Assembly (NCBI GenBank): GCA_963724645.1
Contig: CAVRVJ010000003.1
Location: forward strand, 1-64,000
DNA length: 64,000 nt
DNA from: CAVXSP01 sp963724645
Lineage (GTDB): Bacteria > Acidobacteriota > Vicinamibacteria > Vicinamibacterales > SCN-69-37
Reading direction: 5' to 3'
Shown in pieces: positions 36,095 through 45,202 of this stretch. Under the pieces are notes generated by a model. That model saw only the letters and a program-made list of their open reading frames with translations, searched no databases and was not told the origin of the DNA. Positions within the stretch are counted from its first letter, which is position 1. The number at the start of each line of letters is the position of its first letter. Made by a program: the position numbers and the translations under genes.

Positions 36095-37198
36095 TTAGGA
36101 CCTTGCACCCAGCAGACGCGCGGCGACCGATCTGAAACGGTCGTGGTGACGACTGGTCACGAATATCCATCGCAGAAGACGCACGCTGACGGGCGCCTGC
36201 CGGTCGGACGCCAACATCTCGTCAATCGCCTTCATCGGATCTGTGCGGATGCGGTCGAGGAGCGCCACGCGATGCACGCACGAGACCGTGCAATACGACG
36301 AGCAAGGCTTTTCGCTCGTGCTCTCTCGTTCGACATCGGCGATCGTATAGTTCGCAAGCGGCACGCCAGGATAGCCTCGCTGTTGCGAGCACCAATGCAC
36401 CAGGCCGTCTTCGCAGATATAGAGATAGCGCCCACCAGCCCCACACTGCCACGTGTTCGGCCGCCCGTCCGCGAGATGTCGCTGGAAGTCGTTCTGATTC
36501 TGCACCGAGTAGAAGGGAGCGGTGATCGCCCTGATCGCTTCGTAGACCCGGCGCTGTTCCGGAGTGAGCGGAACCAACCGGCCGCGCCCGTTGTGAATGA
36601 GGCCGACGGTCGCCGTCAGGCCGAGTTCGATCGCGCGCTCGGCGATGGTCAGTGCGTCCTCCGGGCGGTCGAGATCCCCGCCCAATACCGAATTGATGTT
36701 GACGGCGAACGAGGCACGCCGTGCGAGCATCTCCAGTTTGGCGTCGAGCACCTTCAGGCTCTTCCGCGAGGTGGCGTTCGGAATGACGTTGTCGATGCTG
36801 ATCTGGAGATGATCCAGTCCGACTTCGTTGAATCGCTCGATGCGCTTCCGGGTCAGCAGATAGCCGTTCGTGATCACACCGGCGAGCGCGCCTGAGCGAC
36901 GGATGTGCCCGATGATGCCATCGAGATCGGGATGCAGCAACGGTTCACCGCCACTGATCTCGATGTTGGCCGTGCGGAGACGGGCGAGGTGGTCGACCCG
37001 TTCGCGCATCGTGGCGAACGGGACGGGGGCGGAATGATTGTCGAACTCGTTGCAGTAGGTGCAGGCGAGATTGCAGCGTCGAATTGGCACGATCTGCGCG
37101 AGGATCGGATGACTCGCGGACTGGAAGCCGCGCGCCACCATCCTGGCCTCGCGCCACTTCCGTGACGACCGTCGAACGAAATGCTGAGGCCCGTGCAC
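36095..37198 (-). CDS. Radical SAM protein with SPASM-like C-terminal cysteines
   Basis: About 367 residues from GTG 37198 (ATG 37141 is an alternative just before the core). 'ILAQIVPIRRCNLACTYCNE' holds the C-x3-C-x2-C cluster that binds the [4Fe-4S]-SAM centre; 'IEISGGEPLLHPDLDGII' is the GGEP motif, 'GVITNGYLLTRKRIE' and 'HLQISIDNVIPNATSRKSLK' follow. The C-terminus has a second set of cysteines, 'WQCGAGGRYLYICEDGLVHW' then 'CSQQ' and 'PCSSYCTVSCVHR', consistent with auxiliary clusters of a SPASM/twitch domain. Such enzymes modify peptides, lipids or sugars by radical chemistry. Last gene of the operon that starts at 40980; the gap from the methyltransferase stop is about 60 bases. The substrate is unknown. 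Confidence 0.85.
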   Translation of the reverse strand: MHGPQHFVRRSSRKWREARMVARGFQSASHPILAQIVPIRRCNLACTYCNEFDNHSAPVPFATMRERVDHLARLRTANIEISGGEPLLHPDLDGIIGHIRRSGALAGVITNGYLLTRKRIERFNEVGLDHLQISIDNVIPNATSRKSLKVLDAKLEMLARRASFAVNINSVLGGDLDRPEDALTIAERAIELGLTATVGLIHNGRGRLVPLTPEQRRVYEAIRAITAPFYSVQNQNDFQRHLADGRPNTWQCGAGGRYLYICEDGLVHWCSQQRGYPGVPLANYTIADVERESTSEKPCSSYCTVSCVHRVALLDRIRTDPMKAIDEMLASDRQAPVSVRLLRWIFVTSRHHDRFRSVAARLLGARS

Positions 37199-37259
37199 AG
37201 CAAACCATGATACCGCGCGCCCTTTCCCGAACAGATCGCCAGACGGACGACCGTGGTCG

Positions 37260-38227
37260 TCACGTCGTCGAGCGGCGGCCGATCGTGAAAAACAGGCCGC
37301 CTTCGTGCGCGAGCGCGTGCATCCAGCCAAGCTGTGCCAGCCAGCCTTCCGGCCGCCAGTCGTCCGCGGCCGCGCACGAATAACTCCCCAGGCTCATCGC
37401 CAAGCACCGCGCTCGGGTAGGCGCGCAGGTACTCCACGCCGTTCTCCGCGAACCAGCCCTGCACCTCGCGCGAGCGTGTGGCGGTGTTCTTCGGGATGTT
37501 GGTACTGATCGCGCAGCCACGCGTCGCGCCGCGCCGGCTCATTCCTGCGATCGCGCAGCACCGGATCGAAAGGGATGCACCGGAAGCCCGACAGCCGCGC
37601 CACCAAACGCCGCACCCGCAGGGGAATGCGCGCGAACGCGTTGTACACGCCCGAGCACGATCGTCCCGCCGGGCCGCGCGAGCCGAACCAGCTGCGCAAA
37701 CGCCTGGCGCGGATTGGGCGTGTGGTGCAAGACGCCGGACGAGTACACCACGTCGAACGCCCCCGGCTTTCAGACCCGGAGGCGCGAAGATTGGTCTCGA
37801 CGAACTGCACCCGGCCGAGCCCGAAGCGCCGCGCCGCGTCGGCGCCCAGCCGGAGCGCCGCACGCGTCAAGTCCGCCCCGATGACGAGCCGGTCTGCACG
37901 CGCGAGGTACAGACACATCTGCCCCGTTCCGCAGCCGACGTCGACGATCCGCGCATCGCCTGGAATCGCCTGATTCAACATGCCCGCGAACGGGCTCCGC
38001 TCGGCGCGCGCGTGCAGCGCCAGCAGATTGTCGCGCGGCGGATAGCCGGGAAACGGTGCGCGCTCGTAGAACCGGCGCACGGCCTCCGTGCGATCGTCGC
38101 AGGGACGCCGCAAGTTCGGAATGCCCTCCGACACCTCGAAGCGGGCGCCGCAGCCACGGCACACCCAGTCGGCCGCGAGCGCGTGACCACACGCCGGGCA
38201 GGCGAGCAGGTCCAGAAATTCGTCCAC
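37260..38227 (-). CDS. Methyltransferase with N-terminal zinc ribbon, frameshifted
   Basis: About 320 residues after frame changes near 37790, 37640, 37470 and 37370. The N-terminus is a Trm112-like zinc ribbon ('LLACPACGHALAADWVCRGC'), then a class I fold: 'FYERAPFPGYPPRDNLLAL', motif I 'RIVDVGCGTGQMCLYLARA', 'VIGADLTRAALRLG', 'VYSSGVLHHTPNPRQAF' (motif IV-V) and 'ARPGGTIVLG'. The C-terminal block 'NEPARRDAWLRDQYQHPEEH' and 'WFAENGVEYLRAYPS' are those of methyltransferases next to carbamoyltransferases. It starts 25 bases after the DUF5989-like gene. The stitched protein is complete, so frame breaks are most likely sequence errors. Confidence 0.75.
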
Positions 38228-38252
38228 GTCAGGAAGTCACGGCGTTCACGGA

Positions 38253-38465
38253 TCAGAAGATCGCGTAAATAAAGGGAGCGAGCGCTTCGACGGTCGTCGC
38301 GAGAATCAGAAGCAGGCCAAACAGACAGAGAAAGACGGCCAACGGCAACAGCCAGCGTCGTCCCGATTCGCGCCGCCACATGCCGCGCGCGAGATCCGCG
38401 ATCGATCCGCCGGCGCTCCCGAGAATGATCAACCGCCGCCGCATGCCACCGCGCCTCTTGATCAT
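38253..38465 (-). CDS. Small DUF5989-like membrane protein
   Basis: 70 residues. Basic N-terminus, then 'RRWLLPLAVFLCLFGLLLIL' as one transmembrane helix and the ending 'ATTVEALAPFIYAIF'. The ending 'APFIY.LF' after a single helix is the signature of the DUF5989 family, which is usually found directly beside NodU/TobZ-type carbamoyltransferases and SxtJ-type proteins. ATG 38465 overlaps the carbamoyltransferase stop (ATGA); a GTG or Met further in ('MRRRLIILG') is an alternative. Probably anchors or assists the carbamoyltransferase at the membrane; this is inference from neighbourhood. Confidence 0.75.
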   Translation of the reverse strand: MIKRRGGMRRRLIILGSAGGSIADLARGMWRRESGRRWLLPLAVFLCLFGLLLILATTVEALAPFIYAIF

Positions 38466-40228
38466 GCGACGGCCTCCCGGGCGCCGGCCGGACGTGCCTG
38501 CTTCGTGACGAGCGTCGACCCGGCCACGAGCGCGTCCATGCCACAGCGCCGGAACGTCGAGTAGCCCTCCAGCGCGCGGTTGACGATCGGTTCGCCGGCC
38601 ACGTTGAACGATGTGTTGAGCAGCACCGGAATGCCGCTGCGGCGCCCGTACGCCTCGAGCAGGGCATGCATGCGCGGCGCCATGTCGCGCTCGAGCGTCT
38701 GCAGGCGGGCCGATCCATCGACGTGCGTGATCGCGGCAAGCCTGGATCGCCACTCCGGCCGGACTGGAAACACGCCGGACATGAAGCGCGCCAGACGCCC
38801 GCCGCCGGGCGGCAGATCGAAGTAGCTGATCGCCGCCTCAACGGGCACGATCGGCGCAAACGGCCGGAACTCCTCGCGATACTTGATGTCGCGGTTGAGC
38901 CGGTCACGCATTTCGACCGAATGGGGTGCGGCCAGGATACTGCGGTGGCCGAGCGCGCGAGGACCGAACTCGGACGCGCCATCCATCCAGCCGACGATCC
39001 GGCCGGCGGCGAGAAGGTCGGCCACGCGCTCCATCAGCACCGCGTCGTCGAACTCCTCGACGAGCTGATCGTCTTCGCGCGCCGCTCGCGCCAGCTCTCG
39101 CCCGTCGACTTCCGGTCCCCAGAACGGATGATCGGGCACGTCTCGATCAGGGTTGCCGAGGTAAATGCGATCGGCGTAAAGCGCCGCGCCCAATGCGCAA
39201 CCCGCGTCGCCCGGGGCGGATGGGACGAACACGCGCTCGAATCCGGACTCGGCGAGAATCCGCGCGTTCGCGACGCCGTTGAGCGCCACGCCGCCGGCCA
39301 GACACAGATCCTGTAGCCCGGTTTCCTCCTGCAGCGCGCGCGCGATGTCCACGAGCGTGTCCTCGAGCACCCGCTGGACGCTCGCCGCGCAATCGGCGAA
39401 CCGCCGGCCGTCAGACGTCTCGAGGTCGATCGGCTCGTGCGGATTGCGAGGGCGGCCGAACAGATCGACAAAGCGCTGCGAATACGATCGCGCCGCCGTC
39501 GTCTGGTACTCGAAGTAGTCCATGTCGAGCGTGAACGCCCCGTCGGGCGTGCGCCGGATCAGTTTTCGCACGGCGTCTGTCAGTGTTGGACGTCCGTAGG
39601 CCGCGAGCCCCATCACTTTGTACTCGTCCTCGTTCACCGAGAAGCCCAGGTACGCCGTGAAGGTCGAGTACAGCAGGCCCAGCGAGTGCGGATACCTCAC
39701 TTCACGAACCAGCGTCAGCTCTGCGCCACCGCCGCGGCGCCGCCTCCCGTGGCCAACCGTGAGCGTCGACCACTCCCCGACACCGTCGGCCGTGAGGATC
39801 GCGGCGCGCTCGGTCGGCGCGGTGAACAGCGCCGACGCCGCGTGCGAATGATGATGGCCGGCAAACAGAATCTTCGATCGCTTCACATCGAGATACGACG
39901 AGATGATGCCGCGCGCCCAGACTTTTTCGCCGAGCGAGTTCTTGATGGCCCCGGGAAACGATCGCCAGGAGTGCGGAAACGTCCGCAGCGCGCTCGTCAG
40001 GATGCGATCGAATTTCCGCATGCTGCGCTCGTAAAAGACGACGGCATCGAGGTCGTCCGGCTCGAGCCCGGCATGCTCCAGGCACCATTCAATGGCGCCG
40101 ATGGGAAACGTCGCGTCGTTCTTGTGCCGCGACAGGCGCTCTTCCTGCACGGCGCAGTCGGGCACGCCGTCGACGACGAGCGCGGCGGCTGAATCGTGAT
40201 AGTGGGCGGAGATGCCGAGGATCTTCAT
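38462..40228 (-). CDS. NodU/TobZ-family O-carbamoyltransferase
   Basis: 588 residues, intact. N-terminal Kae1-like ASKHA domain: 'ILGISAHYHDSAAALVVDG', 'QEERLSRHKNDATFP', 'GHHHSHAASALFTAP' (metal-binding His residues), 'AAILTADGVGEWST', 'DEYKVMGLAAYGRP', 'LCLAGGVALNGVANARIL', 'FVPSAPGDAGCALGAAL'. C-terminal YrdC-like/carbamoyl-P part: 'DGASEFGPRALGHRSILA', 'REEFRPFAPIVPVEAAISYF', 'VLLNTSFNVAGEPIVNRALE'. It uses carbamoyl phosphate and ATP to put a carbamoyl group on a hydroxyl of a sugar or secondary metabolite. One base separates it from the ferritin-like gene upstream and it overlaps the DUF5989-like gene downstream, so the three are co-translated. All expected motifs are present. Confidence 0.93.
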   Translation of the reverse strand: MKILGISAHYHDSAAALVVDGVPDCAVQEERLSRHKNDATFPIGAIEWCLEHAGLEPDDLDAVVFYERSMRKFDRILTSALRTFPHSWRSFPGAIKNSLGEKVWARGIISSYLDVKRSKILFAGHHHSHAASALFTAPTERAAILTADGVGEWSTLTVGHGRRRRGGGAELTLVREVRYPHSLGLLYSTFTAYLGFSVNEDEYKVMGLAAYGRPTLTDAVRKLIRRTPDGAFTLDMDYFEYQTTAARSYSQRFVDLFGRPRNPHEPIDLETSDGRRFADCAASVQRVLEDTLVDIARALQEETGLQDLCLAGGVALNGVANARILAESGFERVFVPSAPGDAGCALGAALYADRIYLGNPDRDVPDHPFWGPEVDGRELARAAREDDQLVEEFDDAVLMERVADLLAAGRIVGWMDGASEFGPRALGHRSILAAPHSVEMRDRLNRDIKYREEFRPFAPIVPVEAAISYFDLPPGGGRLARFMSGVFPVRPEWRSRLAAITHVDGSARLQTLERDMAPRMHALLEAYGRRSGIPVLLNTSFNVAGEPIVNRALEGYSTFRRCGMDALVAGSTLVTKQARPAGAREAVA

Positions 40229-40229
40229 C

Positions 40230-40980
40230 TCAGTATTGGCTCGTCGGCCGATGGTTGCGGTCCGCGGGAATGGGCGTCCAGCCGACGGGCTCCCGGCGCT
40301 CGGCGCGTTTCGCCAGCAAGGCGAAGGGCGCAAGCACCACGAAATACAGGACCGTGAGCATGACGACGCCGATCACGCTGGCGGTGACGGCCGCGAGGCG
40401 CAGGTACCTCTTCCACAGACGGCTCGCCCGCGCCTGCCACACCTGTCGGCGGTACCCTTTCGGCCGGATGCGCGCAAGCTGCGTGTAGGTGTAGTTCATG
40501 TGGAACACTTCATCGCGGAGAATCTCCTCGAAGATCGCTTTCGTCGGCGGGATCGTCGTCCACGACTTCGCGATAGATTTCGAAACGGCCCGCGGCCGCC
40601 TTCTCCGCCACGTGCAGAAAGGCGAGAAGCCGGTAGTCCGGCTGGCCTTTGATCGTGAGATCGTCGAGCCCGTGGCCGCCGGGAAGCGGGTTGGTATTGA
40701 ACAGCGCGGTCGATCGGGTCGCGCGCAATTGCAGGAGCGCCGCGCCTCGGTGGCGGAAGAGATCTGCATGCCGCAGTTCGTCGATCGCATGCTCCAGATA
40801 CAGCCGGCGCAGCAGCGGATCCGGCGTGAGTTCCGCAGCGCGCAGGATGTCGCGCCCGCCATCGCCCTCAACTTTCGAAAACGCGATCAGCTTGCGGACG
40901 CGCCGGTCGAAATCGCCCCACACCCACCGATGAAGCGGCCACAGTATCCGATCCAGACGCGCCGTTTGTCGAAGAGACAT
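40230..40980 (-). CDS. Membrane-anchored ferritin-like diiron protein, one frameshift
   Basis: About 250 residues after a frame change near 40545. The four-helix part shows iron ligands in 'EGDGGRDILRAAELTPD', 'LEHAIDELRHADLFRHRG' (E-x-x-x-D-E-x-x-H) and 'FEEILRDEVFHMNYTYTQ' (E-x-x-x-D-E-x-x-H), the double E-x-x-H pattern of rubrerythrin/ferritin-like oxidases. The C-terminus carries a helix 'VTASVIGVVMLTVLYFVVL' followed by 'APFALLAKRAERREPVGW', which resembles the C-terminal part of SxtJ-type proteins. Family members oxidise metals or act as oxygenases on small molecules; here an oxygen-dependent step on the carbamoylated product is possible. First gene of the operon; ATG 40980 lies 139 bases from the divergent SGNH gene. 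Confidence 0.72.
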
Positions 40981-41119
40981 CGTCGGTTGCCTGAGGGCGA
41001 TAAAGCAAAGGCTGTACCCCGCCGCCGGAGGTCGTCGTCTGATTGTGTTCGTCCATTATGTCCGAAGACAGACGACTGCTGCGAAACGGCACACAGGACT
41101 GACATATTCTGAATCCGCC

Positions 41120-42336
41120 GTGAACGCAATCGGCCGAGCGAGTGAACCGGCGCGGTCTGTCGCGGCTCAGGCACTCGAAACCGCGGTCGCCGCCGTTGGC
41201 GTCGGCCTCGTGGTCGGCGCCATCCTCGCGAACCAGCAATGGCTCGATCGGCATTTCATGCCGTCGTGGTTCGTGCCGCACCGATGGTATGTGGCGATCG
41301 AATCGTCCGTTCGAGTGATGGTCGGCGGCGCGGGCATCTGGCTCGCTCTGTACCTTCGTCAGCGAGTCGGCCGGGTTCTCCTGTCCTCCGCCTCACGCGT
41401 GCTGTCTCTCGCCGTGGCGGCCGTGCTGGCGCTCGGCTGCCGCCGAACTGGTGATCGGCCGCATGCATCCCCGCGCGGCGGAATGGCTGGCGCCGGGCGA
41501 AGAGCCGCTGCGCCGCGTCGACGCGCGACTGGGGTGGACCCTCGTCCCCGCTCGTACCGGACGGAACGCCATTGGCGGACGTGTGATCGACTACTCGATC
41601 GATTCGGCAGGGTATCGTGTCCGCCGCGTCGACGAGCCGGTCGATCCGTCGAAGCCTACGGTCGTGTTCGTCGGCGAGTCGGTGATGTTTGGCGAAGGGT
41701 TGACGTGGGAAGAGAGCATCCCGGCGCAGGTCGGCGAGCTGACGAAGATTCAGAGTGCGAATCTCGAGCGTGCACGGCTTCGGGACTGACCAGGCCTATC
41801 TGCGGCTCGAGGCCGAACTGCCCCATTTTCGCCGGCCCGTGGCGGTCCTCTCGCTCTTCATGACCGCTCTCTTCGGAAGAAATCTGGACGACGACCGTCC
41901 ACATCTCGGGCCGGGGCTTGTGTGGCTTCCAGCCAGACAGCACGGACGACTGGCATCGCTCGCGAAGTTGCTCGTGCCGTACCGGACCGCCGAGACCGTC
42001 GAGCGCGGCATCGTCATGACGCGCGAGGCGCTCGGCGCCACCGTGAATCTGGCGCGCGCCCGCGGCGCAACGCCGCTGATTGTCGTCCCGCACTTCGGTC
42101 TCGAAGAATCGGCGGAACAGACGCTGCGGCGCCGAATCCTCGACGACGTCGGCTTGCCGTATGTCTGGATCGAGATAAACGATGCATGGCGGCTGCCGTG
42201 GGATCGGCATCCGAACGCGCGCGCCGCTCACGAGATCGCCGTTGCGGTCGCGGCCCGGCTCAAACGTGACGCTGGAACGGCGAGTCTTCCGGTGCCGGAC
42301 CCTTACAGGTTCCGAAAGGCGTTTCGCCTGCCGTAA
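41120..42336 (+). CDS. Membrane-anchored SGNH-hydrolase-like protein, frameshifted
   Basis: About 405 residues after frame changes near 41440 and 41760. N-terminal helices ('VAAVGVGLVVGAILANQQW', 'VMVGGAGIWLALYLRQRVG', 'LSLAVAAVLALG') are followed by a long extracytoplasmic domain. The SGNH fold is suggested by 'TVVFVGESVMFGEGL' (G-E-S in place of G-D-S), 'VHGFGTDQAYLRLEAEL' and the C-terminal 'WDRHPNARAAHEIAVAVA', which holds the D-x-x-H catalytic pair. Such proteins de-acylate or acylate glycans or carry related chemistry in carbamoyltransferase/DUF5989 loci. Divergent from the ferritin-like gene with 139 bases between starts, so shared regulation is plausible. GTG 41120 is used. Confidence 0.65.
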
Positions 42337-42460
42337 TTGGTCCGCGCGGCTCGCGCCCCGAAGGGCCGGTCCGCTGGATGGCTTCGCGACACTTCGAGTG
42401 GATCGTGCGAACCTCGCGGTTGGCAGGTTTCTTGCCATGAAACCAGCAGGGGGCTTACGC

Positions 42461-43081
42461 ATGACCGTGAAAGATCTTGCGACGATCCTGCTCGTCGCCG
42501 TGCCGCTGACGTGGCGCGCGCCGGCCGGCCTCGAGACATTCAACATCGAGCCGTCCATGAGCCACGCGGCCGTGCAGGTCGGCAAGGCCGGTCTGTTCAG
42601 CTTTGCTGCCGGCCACTTGCACGAGATCAGCGTTCCGATCGACGCCGGCTCCGTCGATCTGGATCCTGGCGATCTCGCACGCTCACGCATTCGCTTGACG
42701 ATCAAGGCGTGGGCGCTGGCCGTCGTTCCAAAGGGCGAGCCGCCAAACGACGTGCCCAAAGTTCAGGAAGCGATGCAAAGCGAGAAGGTGCTTGACGCCG
42801 CGCGGTATCCGACAATCGCCTTCGAGAGCACCGCGGTGAGCGTCACAAGCCGAGCCGGCTCCACAGTCGACCTCGCTGTCGCAGGGCGGCTGACCATTCG
42901 ATCCGCGACGCAACCGGTGACCGTGCCGGTCCACGTCACCCTCACGGCGGACGCGCTGACGGCGACGGGCAAGTTCGCGGTCAAACAAACGGCGTTCGGC
43001 ATCACGCCGATCAGCGTCGCCGGCGTGGTTGTGGTCAAAGATGCGCTCGACATCAGCTTCACGATCGTTGCGCATCGATGA
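42461..43081 (+). CDS. YceI-family periplasmic protein
   Basis: 206 residues from ATG 42461 (a purine-rich AGGGGG lies 8 bases upstream; ATG 42437 is an alternative). An N-terminal helix 'VKDLATILLVAVPLTWRAPA' serves as a signal peptide. The lipocalin-like fold shows 'FNIEPSMSHAAVQVGKAGLF', 'SFAAGHLHEISVPIDAGSVD', 'VQEAMQSEKVLDAARYPTIA', 'FESTAV', 'VAGRLTIRSATQPVTVPV' and 'KQTAFGITPISVAGVVVVKD'. YceI proteins bind amphiphilic isoprenoids in the periplasm. It starts 124 bases after the SGNH-like gene and ends convergent with the GT39-like gene. The function is probably unrelated to the carbamoyl operon. Confidence 0.85.
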   Translation: MTVKDLATILLVAVPLTWRAPAGLETFNIEPSMSHAAVQVGKAGLFSFAAGHLHEISVPIDAGSVDLDPGDLARSRIRLTIKAWALAVVPKGEPPNDVPKVQEAMQSEKVLDAARYPTIAFESTAVSVTSRAGSTVDLAVAGRLTIRSATQPVTVPVHVTLTADALTATGKFAVKQTAFGITPISVAGVVVVKDALDISFTIVAHR

Positions 43082-43138
43082 GCACAGATCTTTTATCCGC
43101 GCCCAGCAGTGAGCCCCGGCAGCCCCATTGCCCCCAAC

Positions 43139-44978
43139 CTACCGGAAACGGAGCGGCTGGACAGGAACGGGACGTACAAAGCGCGGACCCGTGAACGCTT
43201 CGTGAACGACGGCCGTGCCGGGACCTCCGGCCGCGGGCTCCGTCAGATCGTAAAGATGCACGCGCGACGCGCCGTCGTACAACACCAGTTCCCGCCCATC
43301 GAGCCCGCTTCGCTGCTGTCCACGAAAATGCTGCTGGAAATCCGCGACCTCCGGGTCCTCGAGCACGAGATACGTTCGAACACCTTGGCTGGCCAGCCAG
43401 TCGACGCTCCGGTCCAGCCATACCGGATCGAGCGAATCCCAACGCATCGTGGTCCGGCCACCGTAAAACCTCAGACTGCCGCCGTGCTGAACGGCCATGA
43501 CCACGCAATTGGCCGGCGTCCGGTGACGAACGAGCTCGCCGACCGCCGGATACTTGTACTCGGCCTTCCAGACGTCACGCGCGCCTCGAACGATCGCCAG
43601 GTGAAACGTCCAGAGACCCAGCGCGACAATGGCCATCGCGATCGGGCCGGCGAGATGAGGGACGCGCCTGACCGCGATGAGAGCGAGGGTCCCGGTCCCC
43701 AGCATGATGGCGGGCCAGGATGAGAGGACGTAGCGCAGATACCACCACGCATCCAGGATCTGAAACGCGCCGAATTGGATCCAGACAGACACGAGCAACG
43801 CCCCCAGGGTCGCGACCATCGGACCGGCGTGGCGTGTCCGGCCAGAGGATTCGCAGGGGCAAGACCACCGCCGCCATGCCGAGCCATGCGAGCCATGTCT
43901 GCGTTTCGGCAAGCCACCGCAGGTACCTCGGCACCATCACGCCGATGTTGGCGACCGTGTAGATCTCGGACAGCGGGGCGTACCCGCTCTGGATCGGCGA
44001 GCCGAACAACCAGACGTAGCTGCCCGCCAGAGCGCCGATCGACGGGAGGAACCCAATCAGGAACGCCCAAAGCCGGCGCCGGTGGAGCGACCGATCGTCA
44101 TCCGCGATCCAGATCGACCAGGCCAGCCACAGCGCCATGATGAGGGCCGATGGGACGAGGTTGGGGCGAATCAGCGTCGCCACCCCTGCGGCGGCTCCAG
44201 CGCCGAAGGCCGACCGGGGAGACTTGCCGAAAAGGGCATAGCACGCGAGCGCCCATGCGGCGGCAGGAGGCACGTCGGTCATCGGCACGAGCATTTGAAA
44301 GATGAGAGTTGGACTGGTGGCCGTCAGCCAGGCCGCGACAAGTCCCACCCCACCTGATCCAAGTCGCCGGCCGAGGCCATACGTCGCCAGCACGAGGATT
44401 CCAGCGGAAAGCGGGCCGATCGCGAACATCGCGCGGTAACCGGCGATCGCCTGGATGGCCGCCATGAGGAGCGGCAGGCCCGGCGAGTAGATCGGCGCCA
44501 GGCGCGTTCCGTCTCCAACAGGCTTGTACCCAAGCGGACTGAACGTGTCAGGTGCGGAGGGCCACGGCACGTCCTTGACCCACGGCTGGTCGACGAACGG
44601 ATACCACTGCAGCCAGAGGTTGACCTGGCTGACGTAGCCAAACGAGTCGGCGCCGCCCGCCACAGGCGCCACGTGGATCGCGGCGAACGACACGAGGCCG
44701 AAGGCCAGGAGACAAGCGATGAGGCGATCGCCGAGCCCGCGGCGGATCCGGTGTGGAATCGCCCAGAGATCTCTCCAGGCGTCGCGGAACCCCTCGAGCC
44801 ACCAGACGATGCCAAACGCGGCAATCGCGATGATCCACGGCTTGGTCGGATCGTTCGAGCGGATCCTGACGCCGAACAACACGCTGTCGAACCCGCGGTC
44901 CAGAATGCCGAGACCGATCGCCCAGCCGAGCGCTCCGACGACCACGACAAGCGCAACGCGTGACAGCCGGCGGCGCAC
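43139..44978 (-). CDS. GT39-like multi-TM glycosyltransferase candidate, one frameshift
   Basis: About 610 residues after one frame change near 43835. N-terminal helices ('VALVVVVGALGWAIGLGI'), the first large loop with 'APVAGGADSFGYVSQVNLWL' (acidic D typical of the catalytic loop), 'GTRLAPIYSPGLPLLMAAIQ', 'LATYGLGRRLGSGGVGLVAA', 'TATSPTLIFQMLVPMTDVPP', then 'RRRLWAFLIGFLPSIGALAG'. The C-terminal soluble tail ('ANCVVMAVQHGGSLRFYGGR', 'LVLEDPEVADFQQHF') ends 'VQPLRFR'. The layout matches membrane glycosyltransferases that use polyprenyl-phosphate sugars. The other GT39-like proteins of the window (10210, 52661) are only distantly related. Convergent with the YceI gene, divergent from the barrel protein. 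Confidence 0.72.
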
Positions 44979-45202
44979 GTCGGGATTCTACCTAACGTAA
45001 ACCAGCCGGCTGTATCAGTGGGAGGCTGTGTCAGAGAGGGCCGCGGCCAGGTCTGAGAAAGTCATGGTTCGGCAACACGCAGTCAACTGGTCCTTGACCT
45101 TGATCAATTCCAACGAGCCTCCTGGCACTCCGCTTGCCGCGTGTGGCGAAATGCATGTAAGCTTCGCCGCGCGATATCTCTCGGAAAGGACTGGACAAAA
45201 CC

